Shown here piece after piece: positions 1 to 8,677 of a DNA stretch of 64,000 nt (positions are counted from its first letter, which is position 1; every line of letters starts with the position of its first letter). This DNA is from UBA4644 sp900555855. GTDB taxonomy: Bacteria; Bacillota; Clostridia; Oscillospirales; Butyricicoccaceae. Location of the stretch: contig DAWAJD010000001.1 in assembly GCA_052289195.1 (NCBI GenBank), positions 1 to 64,000 of the forward strand, read 5' to 3'. The position numbers and the translations under genes are program-made. The notes below the pieces were generated by a model. The model did no database searches and was not told the DNA's origin. It was given only the letters and a program-made list of their open reading frames with translations.

Positions 1-71
1 GTCACACCAGTCCGCAAGAGTGCTCTGCTGCATCTCTGAAATGTCGCCTCTCGCGCGGAAAAACTGAAATG

Positions 72-100
72 TTGAAAAATCGAGTTTTTGCAACTTTTTC
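72..100 (+). terminator. possible terminator of a gene left of the window
   Basis: An imperfect hairpin (72-80 with 86-95) is followed by five T. If it is real, it would end a plus-strand transcript that starts outside the window. The first 70 bases show no recognisable coding product. Confidence 0.35.
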
Positions 101-126
101 ATCCTAAAAGTGGCGCATTATATGTG

Positions 127-154
127 AAAACGCCGCACTCTTGTGCGGCGTTTT
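127..154 (-). terminator. terminator of tRNA-Leu
   Basis: A perfect 12-bp stem (127-138 with 143-154) has a 4-nt loop. Its A/T flanks give a U tract in either direction. It lies 29 bp beyond the 3' end of the minus-strand tRNA gene and probably ends that transcript. Confidence 0.7.
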
Positions 155-182
155 CTGCGTTGCATCTTTCATCAACACATTT

Positions 183-269
183 TGGTGCCGGTGGTGGGAC
201 TCGAACCCACACACCATCGCTGGCAACGGATTTTGAGTCCGCCTCGTCTACCAATTCCAACACACCGGC
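183..269 (-). tRNA. tRNA-Leu (anticodon CAA)
   Basis: The 87-nt minus-strand gene folds as a class II tRNA with a long variable arm. The acceptor stem GCCGGTG (263-269) pairs with CACCGGC (187-193). The discriminator is A and the CCA end is encoded at 183-185. The anticodon loop CTCAAAA gives anticodon CAA, which reads the leucine codon UUG. The T-arm carries the usual GGTTCGAGTCC. The gene has its own promoter upstream and a hairpin terminator downstream, so it is a single-gene unit. Confidence 0.96.
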
Positions 270-283
270 ATGAATACCATTTT

Positions 284-312
284 ATTATAATACCGGGCTT
301 TGCAAAAAGCAA
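284..312 (-). promoter_or_regulatory. promoter of tRNA-Leu
   Basis: On the minus strand, TTGCTT (307-312) and TATAAT (284-289) are separated by 17 bp. The -10 lies 14 bp before the mature tRNA 5' end, a typical sigma-A arrangement. Confidence 0.75.
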
Positions 313-317
313 GTCCA

Positions 318-709
318 AATATGAACATTGTGTAAAACGCTGAAAATAAAGCCTGATAATTTCGCAATATGCATAATCAAACGCTTTTTGCAAAAATGCA
401 TCTGCAAAAATAAGCTGGGAGACGCTTCCTTTATGCCCCCAAAATCAGGCACAGGAAGCGGCTTTTGTCAAAACCGATTTTTTGCGCCGGAAAAGTCGAA
501 ATCCCGGGAAAAAATGAACCATTTCCGAAATTGCCGTAAAATTTCCTGTTTTGACTGGCTTTTTTGCCGATTTACCATCGTAAATTATCGAAAAAATATC
601 GGCCGAAAGCGAAAAAAATGCGCCGCCGCCAGCGCTCTTTTCCAAGCAGGCAGATCGGCCCGTTTTGGAAACCCGCCCAAAAACGCAAAAAAAATTAGCG
701 AAAAGCCAC
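318..709. other. AT-rich intergenic region without a recognised gene
   Basis: About 390 bp between the tRNA promoter and the transporter promoter. An open frame runs through it in phase with the lipoprotein gene, but it has no ribosome site and lies upstream of the promoter, so it is probably untranslated. An 8-bp inverted repeat (CGCTTCCT / AGGAAGCG) sits at about 423-465. No riboswitch or known RNA was recognised. Confidence 0.5.
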
Positions 710-738
710 TTGTCAAAAAAAGTGGGCTGTTGTATAAT
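710..738 (+). promoter_or_regulatory. promoter of the peptide ABC transporter operon
   Basis: TTGTCA (710-715), a 17-bp spacer and a perfect TATAAT (733-738) form a strong sigma-A-type promoter. The predicted leader is about 115 nt before the lipoprotein start. Confidence 0.85.
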
Positions 739-861
739 TATGAGCATCAATTTGGCCGTTTTGTCTTTTGGTCAAAGGCTCGTCTCTTACGCGGAAAGGG
801 GAAAGGCTTTGGCGAAGATGGGAACCGGGCAAAAGGTAAATTATCAAAAGGAGATGCGCAA

Positions 862-2712
862 ATGAGTAAGAAACTGATTGCTCTGCTGTTGGCTGCCATG
901 ATGCTTCTGGCGATGGCCGCTGCCTGCGGAAACAACAACGCCAACAACAATGCAAACAACAACAACAGCGAGAACAACAACAGCGAAAACAACGACACTC
1001 CCAGCACCGACAACAACAACCCCACTCCCGCTCAGCCTGCCAAGAAGGTCTATTATTCCGTTCTGGGCAGTGACCATTCCAGCCTGAACTTCCTGGACAA
1101 TGTGGATACGCCCGTGGAGACTGTGGCTACCTACTGCATGAGCTATCTCTATCGTACCTATCCCAACGAAGACGGTATGGGTTATCACTACATTTGTGAT
1201 ATCGCCGCCGAGATGCCCATCCAGGTCGATGAGTATAACTGGGACATCAAGATCCGCGAAGATGCCAAGTGGAACGACGGCACCCCCATCAATGCCGACA
1301 CCTTCATGTTAACCTTCCAGCAGCAGCTGAATCCCAAGATGGGCGCCAGAATGGCGACCTTCCTGTTTGACAACGCCATCACCATCAAGGGCGCGAAGGA
1401 ATACTTCGAGCAGGGCGTTGACGGCAACATCTCCTGGGATACCGTTGGCATCCAGAAGATGGACGACTACACCATCCGCATCACCACCACCGACACCAAC
1501 ACCGCCGATCAGGTCTGCAACCACTTCTATCAGAGAAACCTGGTCCCCGTCAACGAGAAGCTCTGGAACGAGTGCCTGAGCGCTGACGGCGCCACCACCT
1601 CCTACGGCTCCGACCTGAGCCACTTCATCGGCTGCGGCCCCTACAACTTCACCACCTGGGATTACGATTCCATCCAGATCTACACCAAGAACCCCGATCA
1701 CTGGCTGTCTGACCTGTTCAATTACGACGAGGTCCAGATCCGCATCGTTCCCGAGATGAACGCCCGCGTCGAGCTGTGGGAGCAGGGCCTGCTGGATTCT
1801 CTGAGCCCCAACGCCGAGACTCTGGAGCGCTACATCGACGATCCCCGTCTGGTGGAATACGGCTCCATCAGCGTCTATCACCTGGACATCAACTGCAAGA
1901 ACCCCAACAACCCCATCTCCGGTTCTGACAATTACCGCAAGGCCATCTACCACGCTCTGAACCGCGAGGTCATCGCCAAGGAGCTGTTCGGCCACATGGA
2001 GCCCGCCGGCTGGTATGTCAACTCTCAGGCCGGTCTGCTCAGCGAGAACGCCCTGACCTATCGTGAGTCCAAGTACGGCAAGGCCGTCGAAGAGATGGTC
2101 GCTGGCTGGAGCGCCGAAGGCAGCACCACCGGCTATAATCCCGAGCTGGCTCTGGAATACTTCGACAAGGCTTGCGAAGAGTGCAATGTCAGCAAGGACA
2201 CCGTCATCAACATCATCATGGCTTACGATCCCTCTGATACGGCCTGGCACAAGACCGCGCAGTATCTGCAGCAGGAGTTCCCCGTGATCTTCAACAACCG
2301 CGTCACCGTCGAGATCAAGAACTATTCCGGTATCTCCACCACTGCTTATAAGCAGCAGGGCGACGACGGCTGGGATCTGTCTCCCAATGACTGGGGCCGC
2401 AGCATGTCCCGTACCTATCCGTTCCAGTGCTTCTACTACTTCACCTCCGGCTACGATGGAAGCCCCAACAACTATTTCAACGCCGATTTCGATGCGCAGT
2501 ATGATTACTGCTCCAAGATCCAGAACGGCGATTACGACACCCTGCTGAAGGAGACCCAGAAGCTGGAAGAGATCTATCTGGAGCATGTGATCCAGTGCCC
2601 CGTCGTCCAGGATGTCTCTTATGAGCTGCATGCTGAGCGTCTGGTCCTCCCCGTCAAGACCTATATCCCGGGCTTTGGCTGGGGCAACTGCTACGGCGAT
2701 ATCAACGAATAA
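862..2712 (+). CDS. peptide ABC transporter substrate-binding lipoprotein
   Basis: This 616-aa protein is the extracytoplasmic receptor of the Dpp/Opp-type importer encoded downstream (SBP family 5). It starts with a lipoprotein signal: Lys residues, a hydrophobic core, and Ala-Ala-Cys with the lipidated Cys at residue 22. A strikingly Asn-rich linker (about 23-50) leads into the binding domain, where family features such as WNDGTPINADTF and the NYRKAIYHALNRE helix are visible. The start was chosen at 862 because AAAGGAG lies 9 bp upstream; a longer in-frame extension to 328 has no ribosome site and covers the promoter. The family is certain; the ligand is inferred from the neighbouring deacylase and may be D-amino-acid-containing peptides. 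Confidence 0.9.
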   Translation: MSKKLIALLLAAMMLLAMAAACGNNNANNNANNNNSENNNSENNDTPSTDNNNPTPAQPAKKVYYSVLGSDHSSLNFLDNVDTPVETVATYCMSYLYRTYPNEDGMGYHYICDIAAEMPIQVDEYNWDIKIREDAKWNDGTPINADTFMLTFQQQLNPKMGARMATFLFDNAITIKGAKEYFEQGVDGNISWDTVGIQKMDDYTIRITTTDTNTADQVCNHFYQRNLVPVNEKLWNECLSADGATTSYGSDLSHFIGCGPYNFTTWDYDSIQIYTKNPDHWLSDLFNYDEVQIRIVPEMNARVELWEQGLLDSLSPNAETLERYIDDPRLVEYGSISVYHLDINCKNPNNPISGSDNYRKAIYHALNREVIAKELFGHMEPAGWYVNSQAGLLSENALTYRESKYGKAVEEMVAGWSAEGSTTGYNPELALEYFDKACEECNVSKDTVINIIMAYDPSDTAWHKTAQYLQQEFPVIFNNRVTVEIKNYSGISTTAYKQQGDDGWDLSPNDWGRSMSRTYPFQCFYYFTSGYDGSPNNYFNADFDAQYDYCSKIQNGDYDTLLKETQKLEEIYLEHVIQCPVVQDVSYELHAERLVLPVKTYIPGFGWGNCYGDINE

Positions 2713-2762
2713 TCGCCCCTCGCTTCCGCTGTGATCCGTCACAGCAATTGGATGTCCTTTTC

Positions 2763-2795
2763 GGGAGCGTGCCGCCTCTGCGGCGGCACGCTCCC
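2763..2795 (+). terminator. intercistronic hairpin after the binding-protein gene
   Basis: A perfect 14-bp GC-rich stem (2763-2776 with 2782-2795) with a 5-nt loop lies between the lipoprotein and permease genes. T-rich sequence follows only about 20 bp later (2817-2823). It probably stabilises the upstream mRNA or partly terminates transcription, giving more receptor than permease. Confidence 0.6.
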
Positions 2796-2871
2796 TCTCT
2801 AAGAGCCGAGAGGCGTCTTTTTTGTTTTCCTGATGCTTTCCAGGAAAATCCAATGCAGTTAGGAGAATCCT

Positions 2872-3822
2872 ATGTTTAAGTACATTCTGGAGCGCATTGG
2901 CGCCATGCTGATCACGCTGTTTCTGGTCATGACCCTGTCCTTCTGCGTGATCCGCCTGATGCCGATGACTATCTTTGAAAATCCCGAGGTTCCCGCTGAG
3001 ATCCAGCGGCAGCTGGAGGACAAATTCCATCTGAACGATCCCATGATCGTCCAGTATTATTACTTCATGCGGGATGTGATCACCGAGCTGAACTTCGGTA
3101 TTTCCATCAAGCTCCGTCCCGGTCTGCCGGTGTGGGATATTCTGGTTTCTCGTCTGCCGCCCACGATCCTGGTGAACTTCCTCTCTCTGTTCATTTCCGT
3201 GCCCATCGGCCTGATCGCCGGTACGGCTGCGGCTTTGAAGCGCAATACCTGGCTGGACCATGTGATCTCCTTCCTTGTGGTCATCTTCATATCGGTCCCG
3301 TCCTTCGTATTTGCGTCTGTGATGCAGTATGGCCTGGCCTATAAGCTGGGCTGGTTCCCGGTGCTTTATGACGCTACCACGGGAACTGTCGGCGCCATGA
3401 TGTCTTCCATGATCCTGCCTATCATCGCGCTGTCTCTGGGACCCATCGCGACCATCGCCCGTTACCTGCGCGGCGAGCTGATCGAAAACATTTCCTCTGA
3501 GTACCTGCTGCTGGCCCGCACCAAGGGCCTCACCAAGGTCCAGTCCATCACCCGCCACGCGTTCCGCAACTCCCTGATCCCCATCTCCAATACCCTGATC
3601 TCCATGATCACCGGTATTATGGGCGGCTCGCTGGTTATCGAAAATATCTTTGCCATCCCCGGCGAAGGCGGCCTGCTGGTCAAGTCTATCATGGCCGGCG
3701 ACCACTTCCTGACGGTGGCGTGTTTGATCTTCTATTCCGTGACTTCTCTGGTGACGATCCTGATCGTCGACCTGTCTTACGGTATCATCGACCCCCGCGT
3801 CAGAGTAGGAGGCAGAAAATAA
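2872..3822 (+). CDS. dppB: peptide ABC transporter permease (DppB/OppB type)
   Basis: A 316-aa inner-membrane subunit of the importer. It begins with the family N-terminus MFKYILERIGAML, followed by a first transmembrane helix, a periplasmic-side loop and five further helices. The cytoplasmic EAA coupling loop that contacts the ATPases is recognisable around YLLLARTKGLTK (residues about 210-225). It ends with the typical IDPRVR. It is preceded by TTAGGAG and abuts the next permease directly (stop and start adjacent). DppB family membership is clear; substrate specificity cannot be read from the sequence. Confidence 0.92.
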   Translation: MFKYILERIGAMLITLFLVMTLSFCVIRLMPMTIFENPEVPAEIQRQLEDKFHLNDPMIVQYYYFMRDVITELNFGISIKLRPGLPVWDILVSRLPPTILVNFLSLFISVPIGLIAGTAAALKRNTWLDHVISFLVVIFISVPSFVFASVMQYGLAYKLGWFPVLYDATTGTVGAMMSSMILPIIALSLGPIATIARYLRGELIENISSEYLLLARTKGLTKVQSITRHAFRNSLIPISNTLISMITGIMGGSLVIENIFAIPGEGGLLVKSIMAGDHFLTVACLIFYSVTSLVTILIVDLSYGIIDPRVRVGGRK

Positions 3823-4974
3823 ATGATTTACGACAGAAACAATTTGCCGGAAGAGCTGAAAAATCTGCCTGCTTCTGCGTTTGAGTCTCTCCATCAGGAA
3901 GACATCAAGGACGAAAAGTTCCAGACAAAGCCCATCGGCTTCTTCAAGGACGCCATGATCCGCCTGAGCAAGGACGCCGTCTCCATGATCTCCCTGACGA
4001 TGATCCTGCTGATCGTGATCCTGTCTCTGCTGATCCCCAACATCACTGGCTATACCTATACCCAGCAGAATGTTGCCCAGACCAATATGCCCCCCAAGAT
4101 CCCCGGCCTGGAAAAGCTGGGCATCGCAGACGGCACCTATGTCCTGAAGGACCGCCGGAAGGACAAGCTGGACGACACCGACCGCTACCCCGAGGGCAGC
4201 GTTCTGGAGACCCTGAACGAGCATGAGGTCAACGGCGTGATCATGTGCGATGTGAAGGTGGATTATTACGCCTTCTGCGGCGCCCCCGCCGACGAATATC
4301 ACTGGCTGGGCACCGACGCCCTGGGCCGCGACCTGATGACCCGTCTGTTCCGCGGCGCGCGGATCTCTCTGCTGATCGCCGTCATCACCGTGTTCACCAA
4401 TGTGTTCATCGGCGTGGTCTACGGCGCAGTCTCCGCTTATTACGGCGGCAAGGTGGATATCTTCATGACCCACCTGGCCGAGGTCATGGACGGTATGCCC
4501 TATGTGGTCGTTACCATCCTGTTCATGCTGGTGCTGGGCGCCGGTATCTTCTCCATCATCCTGGCCATGACGGTCACCGGCTGGATCGGCACCTCCCGTC
4601 TGATCCGTGCCCAGTTCTATCGCTTCAAAGGCCGCGAGTATGTTCTGGCTGCCCGGACGCTGGGCGTGCCTGACCGCATCCTGATCTTCCGCCACATCCT
4701 GCCTAACTGCGTTGGTCCCCTGATCACTCGAAGCATGATCGCCATCCCCGGCGCCATCTTCTCCGAGTCCTTCCTGGCATACATCGGCCTTGGTATCGCG
4801 CCGCCCAACCCCTCCATCGGTATTCTGCTTTCCGATGGTCAGAAGGTGCTGCTGCAGTACCCCTATCAGACGGTCTTCCCCGCGATCCTGATCTCCGTGC
4901 TGATGATCGCCTTCAACCTGTTCTCCAACGGTCTGCGCGACGCGCTGGATCCCACGAAACGCGGAGAGGAGTAA
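3823..4974 (+). CDS. dppC: peptide ABC transporter permease (DppC/OppC type)
   Basis: A 383-aa partner permease. An N-terminal cytoplasmic tail and first helix (about 46-65) are followed by a long extracytoplasmic segment (about 80-160), longer than in the average DppC. Then come the GTDALGRDLMTRLFRGAR signature, the membrane core and the EAA loop YVLAARTLGVPDR. It starts immediately after the dppB stop with AGGAGG 13 bp upstream, and the ATPase gene follows after 4 bp, so the genes are co-translated. It should form a heterodimer with DppB. Confidence 0.92.
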   Translation: MIYDRNNLPEELKNLPASAFESLHQEDIKDEKFQTKPIGFFKDAMIRLSKDAVSMISLTMILLIVILSLLIPNITGYTYTQQNVAQTNMPPKIPGLEKLGIADGTYVLKDRRKDKLDDTDRYPEGSVLETLNEHEVNGVIMCDVKVDYYAFCGAPADEYHWLGTDALGRDLMTRLFRGARISLLIAVITVFTNVFIGVVYGAVSAYYGGKVDIFMTHLAEVMDGMPYVVVTILFMLVLGAGIFSIILAMTVTGWIGTSRLIRAQFYRFKGREYVLAARTLGVPDRILIFRHILPNCVGPLITRSMIAIPGAIFSESFLAYIGLGIAPPNPSIGILLSDGQKVLLQYPYQTVFPAILISVLMIAFNLFSNGLRDALDPTKRGEE

Positions 4975-4978
4975 TACT

Positions 4979-6043
4979 ATGGCTGATTATATGAACAATG
5001 AAGTCATCCTGAGCGTCAAGGATCTCCGGATCAGCTTCCGGGCCTATGGCGGCAAGGTGCAGGCCGTCCGCGGCATCAGCTTCGACCTCCATCGGGGCGA
5101 GACGCTGGCCATCGTGGGCGAGTCCGGCTCCGGCAAGTCCGTGAGTATCAAGGCCATTATGGGTATTCTGGCCAACAACGCCATCATCGAAGAGGGCGAG
5201 ATCCTCTACAACGGCAAGGACCTGACCAAGGTCAAGGAAGATGATTTCCACGAGATCCGCGGAAAGCGCATCGGCCTGATCTTCCAGGATCCCCTGTCCG
5301 CGCTGAACCCCATCATGAAGATCGGCAAGCAGATCACCGAGGTCCTGCGCCTGAACAAAAAGGTCACCAAGGAAGAGGCCCGGGAAAAGGCGCTGGAGCT
5401 GATGCGCGCTGTGGGCATTCCCGATGTGGAGCGCCGCTTTGAGCAGTATCCCTTCCAGTTCTCCGGCGGTATGCGGCAGCGTATCGTTATCGCCATCGCC
5501 CTGGCCGGCGATCCGGAGATCCTGATCTGCGACGAGCCTACCACCGCGCTGGATGTGACCGTCCAGGCCAAGATCCTGGAGCTGATCAATCAGATTAAGG
5601 AGCAAAAGAACCTTTCCGTTATTTTCATCACCCACGATCTGGGCGTCGTGGCCAACATGGCCGACCGGGTCAATGTGATGTATGCCGGCAAGATCGTGGA
5701 GACCGGCACCAGCGAGGAGATCTTCTTCGCCCCCGCCCATCCCTATACCTGGGCGCTGCTGTCCTCCATGCCCGATCTGCACACCAAGGAGCGTCTGCTG
5801 GCCATCCCCGGCACGCCCCCCAACATGATCTATCCCCCCAAGGGCGACGCGTTTGCTGCCCGTAACCAGTTCGCCATGCGGATCGACTACGAGCAGGAGC
5901 CCCCCATGTTTAAGATCACCGAGACCCATGCCGCCGCCACCTGGCTGCTGCATCCGCAGGCACAGAACAACCATATCGAAATGCCTGCAAGCCTGAAGGC
6001 CCGTATTGAACGCATGAAAAGGAGTGGAGCGGTAAATGGCTGA
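4979..6043 (+). CDS. dppD: peptide ABC transporter ATP-binding protein (DppD type)
   Basis: A 354-aa ATPase that drives import. It shows Walker A GESGSGKS (about 40), the Q-loop IFQDPLSALNP, the signature FSGGMRQR, Walker B LICDEPTTALD and the switch histidine in ITHDLGVV. The C-terminal oligopeptide-transporter extension carries the usual GTPPNMIYPPKGDAF stretch, but the Cys residues common there in iron-sulfur-bearing homologues are not visible (FAARNQFAM). Its 3' end overlaps dppF by 8 bp. Confidence 0.93.
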   Translation: MADYMNNEVILSVKDLRISFRAYGGKVQAVRGISFDLHRGETLAIVGESGSGKSVSIKAIMGILANNAIIEEGEILYNGKDLTKVKEDDFHEIRGKRIGLIFQDPLSALNPIMKIGKQITEVLRLNKKVTKEEAREKALELMRAVGIPDVERRFEQYPFQFSGGMRQRIVIAIALAGDPEILICDEPTTALDVTVQAKILELINQIKEQKNLSVIFITHDLGVVANMADRVNVMYAGKIVETGTSEEIFFAPAHPYTWALLSSMPDLHTKERLLAIPGTPPNMIYPPKGDAFAARNQFAMRIDYEQEPPMFKITETHAAATWLLHPQAQNNHIEMPASLKARIERMKRSGAVNG

Positions 6044-6983
6044 CGATTACATTCTCGAAGTAAAAAACCTCTGCCAGCATTTCAGCTCTGGCCGCGGTAA
6101 AAACAAAATGGTCGTGAAGGCCGTGGACGATGTCAGCTTCAGCGTCCGCCGGGCCGAGACCTTCGGCCTGGTGGGCGAATCCGGCTGCGGAAAGACCACC
6201 ACCGGCCGGACCATCATCCGTCTGTACGATCCCACCGGCGGCGAGGTGCTGTTTGGCGGCAAGCCCATCTCCGGGAAGATGGATAAGGAGCTGCGCAATT
6301 ATCTGACCTCCAATATCTCCATGATCTTCCAGGATCCCATCGAATCCCTGAACCCCAAGATGACCATCGAGGAGATCGTGGGCGAGGGCCTGAAGGTCCG
6401 CGGCCAGAAGGATCCCGCAGAGATCCGCCAGAAGGTGGTGGAGATGCTGGCGAAGGTTGGCCTTGTGGAGGAACACGCCACCCGTTATCCCCACGAGTTC
6501 TCCGGCGGCCAGCGGCAGCGGATCGGTATCGCCCGCGCCATCATCATCAACCCCAAAATGGTCATCGCGGACGAGCCTGTCTCCGCGCTGGATGTTTCCG
6601 TCCAGGCGCAGGTCATCAACCTGCTGAACGACCTGAAGGAGGAAATGGGCCTGACCATCCTGTTCATCGCCCATAACCTCTCTGTCGTCAAATACTTCTC
6701 CGACCGGATCGGCGTGATGTACTACGGTCATCTGGTGGAAGTGGCCAACGGCGACGACCTGTATGCAAAGCCGCTGCATCCCTATACCCGCGCTTTGCTT
6801 TCGGCCATTCCCGAGCCCAACCCCCTGACCGAGCGCACCCGCGTCCGCATCGACTATGTGCCGGAGCGCGACCACGATTATTCCGTGGAGAAGCCCTCCA
6901 TGGAAGAGGTGGAGCCGGGCCATTTCGTCTATTGCTCTCCCTCCGAGCTGAAGAAGTATCGGGAAATCGTGAAAGATGCTTGA
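6036..6983 (+). CDS. dppF: peptide ABC transporter ATP-binding protein (DppF type)
   Basis: A 315-aa second ATPase forming a heterodimer with DppD. It has Walker A GESGCGKT, the Q-loop IFQDPIESLNPKM, the signature FSGGQRQR, Walker B VIADEPVSALD and the switch motif IAHNLSVV. The C-terminal region ends with a typical HFVYCS segment. The start overlaps the dppD end by 8 bp, with AAAAGGAG upstream, and the 3' end overlaps the deacylase by 8 bp. All genes from 2872 to 8577 therefore appear translationally coupled. Confidence 0.93.
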   Translation: MADDYILEVKNLCQHFSSGRGKNKMVVKAVDDVSFSVRRAETFGLVGESGCGKTTTGRTIIRLYDPTGGEVLFGGKPISGKMDKELRNYLTSNISMIFQDPIESLNPKMTIEEIVGEGLKVRGQKDPAEIRQKVVEMLAKVGLVEEHATRYPHEFSGGQRQRIGIARAIIINPKMVIADEPVSALDVSVQAQVINLLNDLKEEMGLTILFIAHNLSVVKYFSDRIGVMYYGHLVEVANGDDLYAKPLHPYTRALLSAIPEPNPLTERTRVRIDYVPERDHDYSVEKPSMEEVEPGHFVYCSPSELKKYREIVKDA

Positions 6984-8577
6984 TCTGCTGTTGAAAAACG
7001 GCCTGATCTGCGATGGAACTGCAGCGTCGCCCTTTGTGGGCGACGCTGCGATTCAAAATGGGAGGATCGTGGAGCTTGCCCCTTCCATCTGCGCAGACAG
7101 CGCCGAGACGCTGGATGTTTCCGGATTGGTGGTTGCGCCGGCCTTTATTGATATGCACTCCCATTCCGACGCCTGGTTCATGGCCGACGGCCGCTGCGAA
7201 GCGAAGCTTTATCAGGGCGTGGCCACGGAGATCGTGGGACAGTGCGGCAGCTCCTGCTTTCCCCGTAGTGTCAGTCAGATGACCAAGGTCCGCCGGGCGG
7301 CGGAGGAGGGGAAGCTCTCCAAAATGGAAGCCTATCAGGCGGGAACCTTTGAAAAGCTCCTGCGGAAGCGGGGGCCGGAGGATGGGATGTCCACCAATCT
7401 GGTGCAGCTGGTGGGCCACAATGCCATCCGCCGGGGCGTGGTGGGCCTGGTCAAGCGCCCCGCCTGGGAGGATGAGATCCGTCTTTCCAAATATCTGCTG
7501 CAGCAGGCCTTTGAACAGGGCTGCTGGGGGATGTCGCTGGGCCTGGGCTATCTGCCCGGCCTGTTTGCCGATACCCACGAGCTGGAGGAGCTCATCCGCC
7601 TTTGCTATATCTATGACCAGCTGGTCACCGTCCATATGCGGGACGAGGGCGACCGGGTCTTTGAAGCGCTGGACGAGATGATCGACCTGGCCCGCCGGAC
7701 CCATGCCCATATCCATATCGCCCACCTGAAGCTGGGGGCGAAAAGCGTCTGGGGCAGGGCGGAGGCCCTGTATGAAAAGCTCCTGCGGGCGCGGGAGGAG
7801 GGTCTGGAGCTGACGGCGGATGTTTATCCCTATCCCGCCTGCAGCACCGGCCTTTCCAGCCGTCTGCCCGATTGGGCGCTGGACGGCGGCACGGACCACG
7901 CCTGCCGGCTGCTGGCGGCCCGGGGCCGGGAGCACGACGAGATCCTGGAACTCTTCCGGGAGAAATATCCCGCCCGGGAAGACGGCGACCGCTTCTATAT
8001 CATCGGCACCGGCGGCGTCTGCCCGGAGGTGGACGGCAAGACTGTGGGCCAGCTCAGCGAGGAATGGGGCCTGCCCGTTCCGGAGACCATGATCGAGACC
8101 CTGCTGCGCACCCGCTGCCAGGAGGACTGCATCATTTTCAACATGGACGAGGGCGATGTGGAGTGGCTGCTGCGCCAGCCGGGCATCGCCATCGGCTCCG
8201 ACGCCTCCTGCCGCCCCTTTGACCCCGCCATGAGCGACGGCAAGCCCCATCCCCGGACCTACGGCACCTTCCCGCGCTTTTTGCGCCTCTGCCGGGAAAA
8301 GGGCCTTTGCTCTCTGGAACAGGCCGTCCACCGCATCACCCAGCTGCCGGCGGAAAATGTTGGCCTGAAGGACCGGGGCGTGCTCAAGCCGGGCATGGTG
8401 GCCGATGTCACCGTCTTCGACTGGGCACAGATCCGGGAGACCGCCACCTACGACGATCCCTTCCAAAAGCCCGTGGGCGTGGAGCATGTGATCATGAACG
8501 GAAAGCTGGCCCTGAAAAACGGCCGGCAGACCGAGCTGCGCCTTGGCGATTATCTCCGCAAGCCCTTTGTGGGCTGA
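6976..8577 (+). CDS. N-acyl-D-amino-acid deacylase (D-aminoacylase), amidohydrolase family
   Basis: A 533-aa cytoplasmic metal-dependent hydrolase expected to cleave N-acyl-D-amino acids, or related D-configured amides, to free acid and D-amino acid. The amidohydrolase metal motif MHSHSD is near residue 58, followed by the family Cys motif VGQCGSS (usually GNCG). Further metal-site matches are HIHIAHLKLG and AIGSDAS. The C-terminus has the typical FDPAMSDGKPHPRTYGTF and GVLKPGMVADVTVFD. It overlaps dppF by 8 bp, so import and hydrolysis are co-expressed. A dihydroorotase-like or D-glutamate deacylase activity is possible, but the D-aminoacylase family is the best fit. Confidence 0.85.
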   Translation: MLDLLLKNGLICDGTAASPFVGDAAIQNGRIVELAPSICADSAETLDVSGLVVAPAFIDMHSHSDAWFMADGRCEAKLYQGVATEIVGQCGSSCFPRSVSQMTKVRRAAEEGKLSKMEAYQAGTFEKLLRKRGPEDGMSTNLVQLVGHNAIRRGVVGLVKRPAWEDEIRLSKYLLQQAFEQGCWGMSLGLGYLPGLFADTHELEELIRLCYIYDQLVTVHMRDEGDRVFEALDEMIDLARRTHAHIHIAHLKLGAKSVWGRAEALYEKLLRAREEGLELTADVYPYPACSTGLSSRLPDWALDGGTDHACRLLAARGREHDEILELFREKYPAREDGDRFYIIGTGGVCPEVDGKTVGQLSEEWGLPVPETMIETLLRTRCQEDCIIFNMDEGDVEWLLRQPGIAIGSDASCRPFDPAMSDGKPHPRTYGTFPRFLRLCREKGLCSLEQAVHRITQLPAENVGLKDRGVLKPGMVADVTVFDWAQIRETATYDDPFQKPVGVEHVIMNGKLALKNGRQTELRLGDYLRKPFVG

Positions 8578-8592
8578 TCTTTCAAAAGAAAA

Positions 8593-8625
8593 GGCATGGA
8601 AGCGTTTGCTCCATGCCTTTTTTGC
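8593..8625. terminator. bidirectional terminator between the transporter operon and tagD
   Basis: An 8-bp stem (8593-8600 with 8610-8617), extended by flanking A/T pairs, is followed by six T on the plus strand. The opposite strand also has a U-rich tail. It ends the dpp operon and may serve the convergent tagD operon. Confidence 0.75.
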
Positions 8626-8676
8626 GTTTATCTGCGTTTATTTGCGTTTTTTTGGCTTTTTTTGCGTTTTTTGGGG
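8618..8676. repeat. short T-rich tandem repeat (TGCGTTT units)
   Basis: About five degenerate 10-12 bp units of the form TTTGCGTTT follow each other between the terminator and the tagD stop codon. This is a simple-sequence tract, probably slippage-derived. Confidence 0.6.
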
Positions 8677-8677
8677 A

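Noticed and set aside
328..861. Long N-terminal extension of the peptide-binding protein
   Set aside because: It has no ribosome site and spans the TTGTCA/TATAAT promoter. The lipoprotein signal starts exactly at 862.
1309..4695. Very long (1128 codon) minus-strand open frame opposite the transporter genes
   Set aside because: It is a shadow of GC-rich coding strands. Its translation is low-complexity Asp/Gly/His/Val without domains, and the opposite-strand genes are certain.
7013..8092. Cys/Pro/Arg-rich frames within the deacylase gene
   Set aside because: These are alternative frames of a conserved amidohydrolase; composition reflects GC-rich third positions only.
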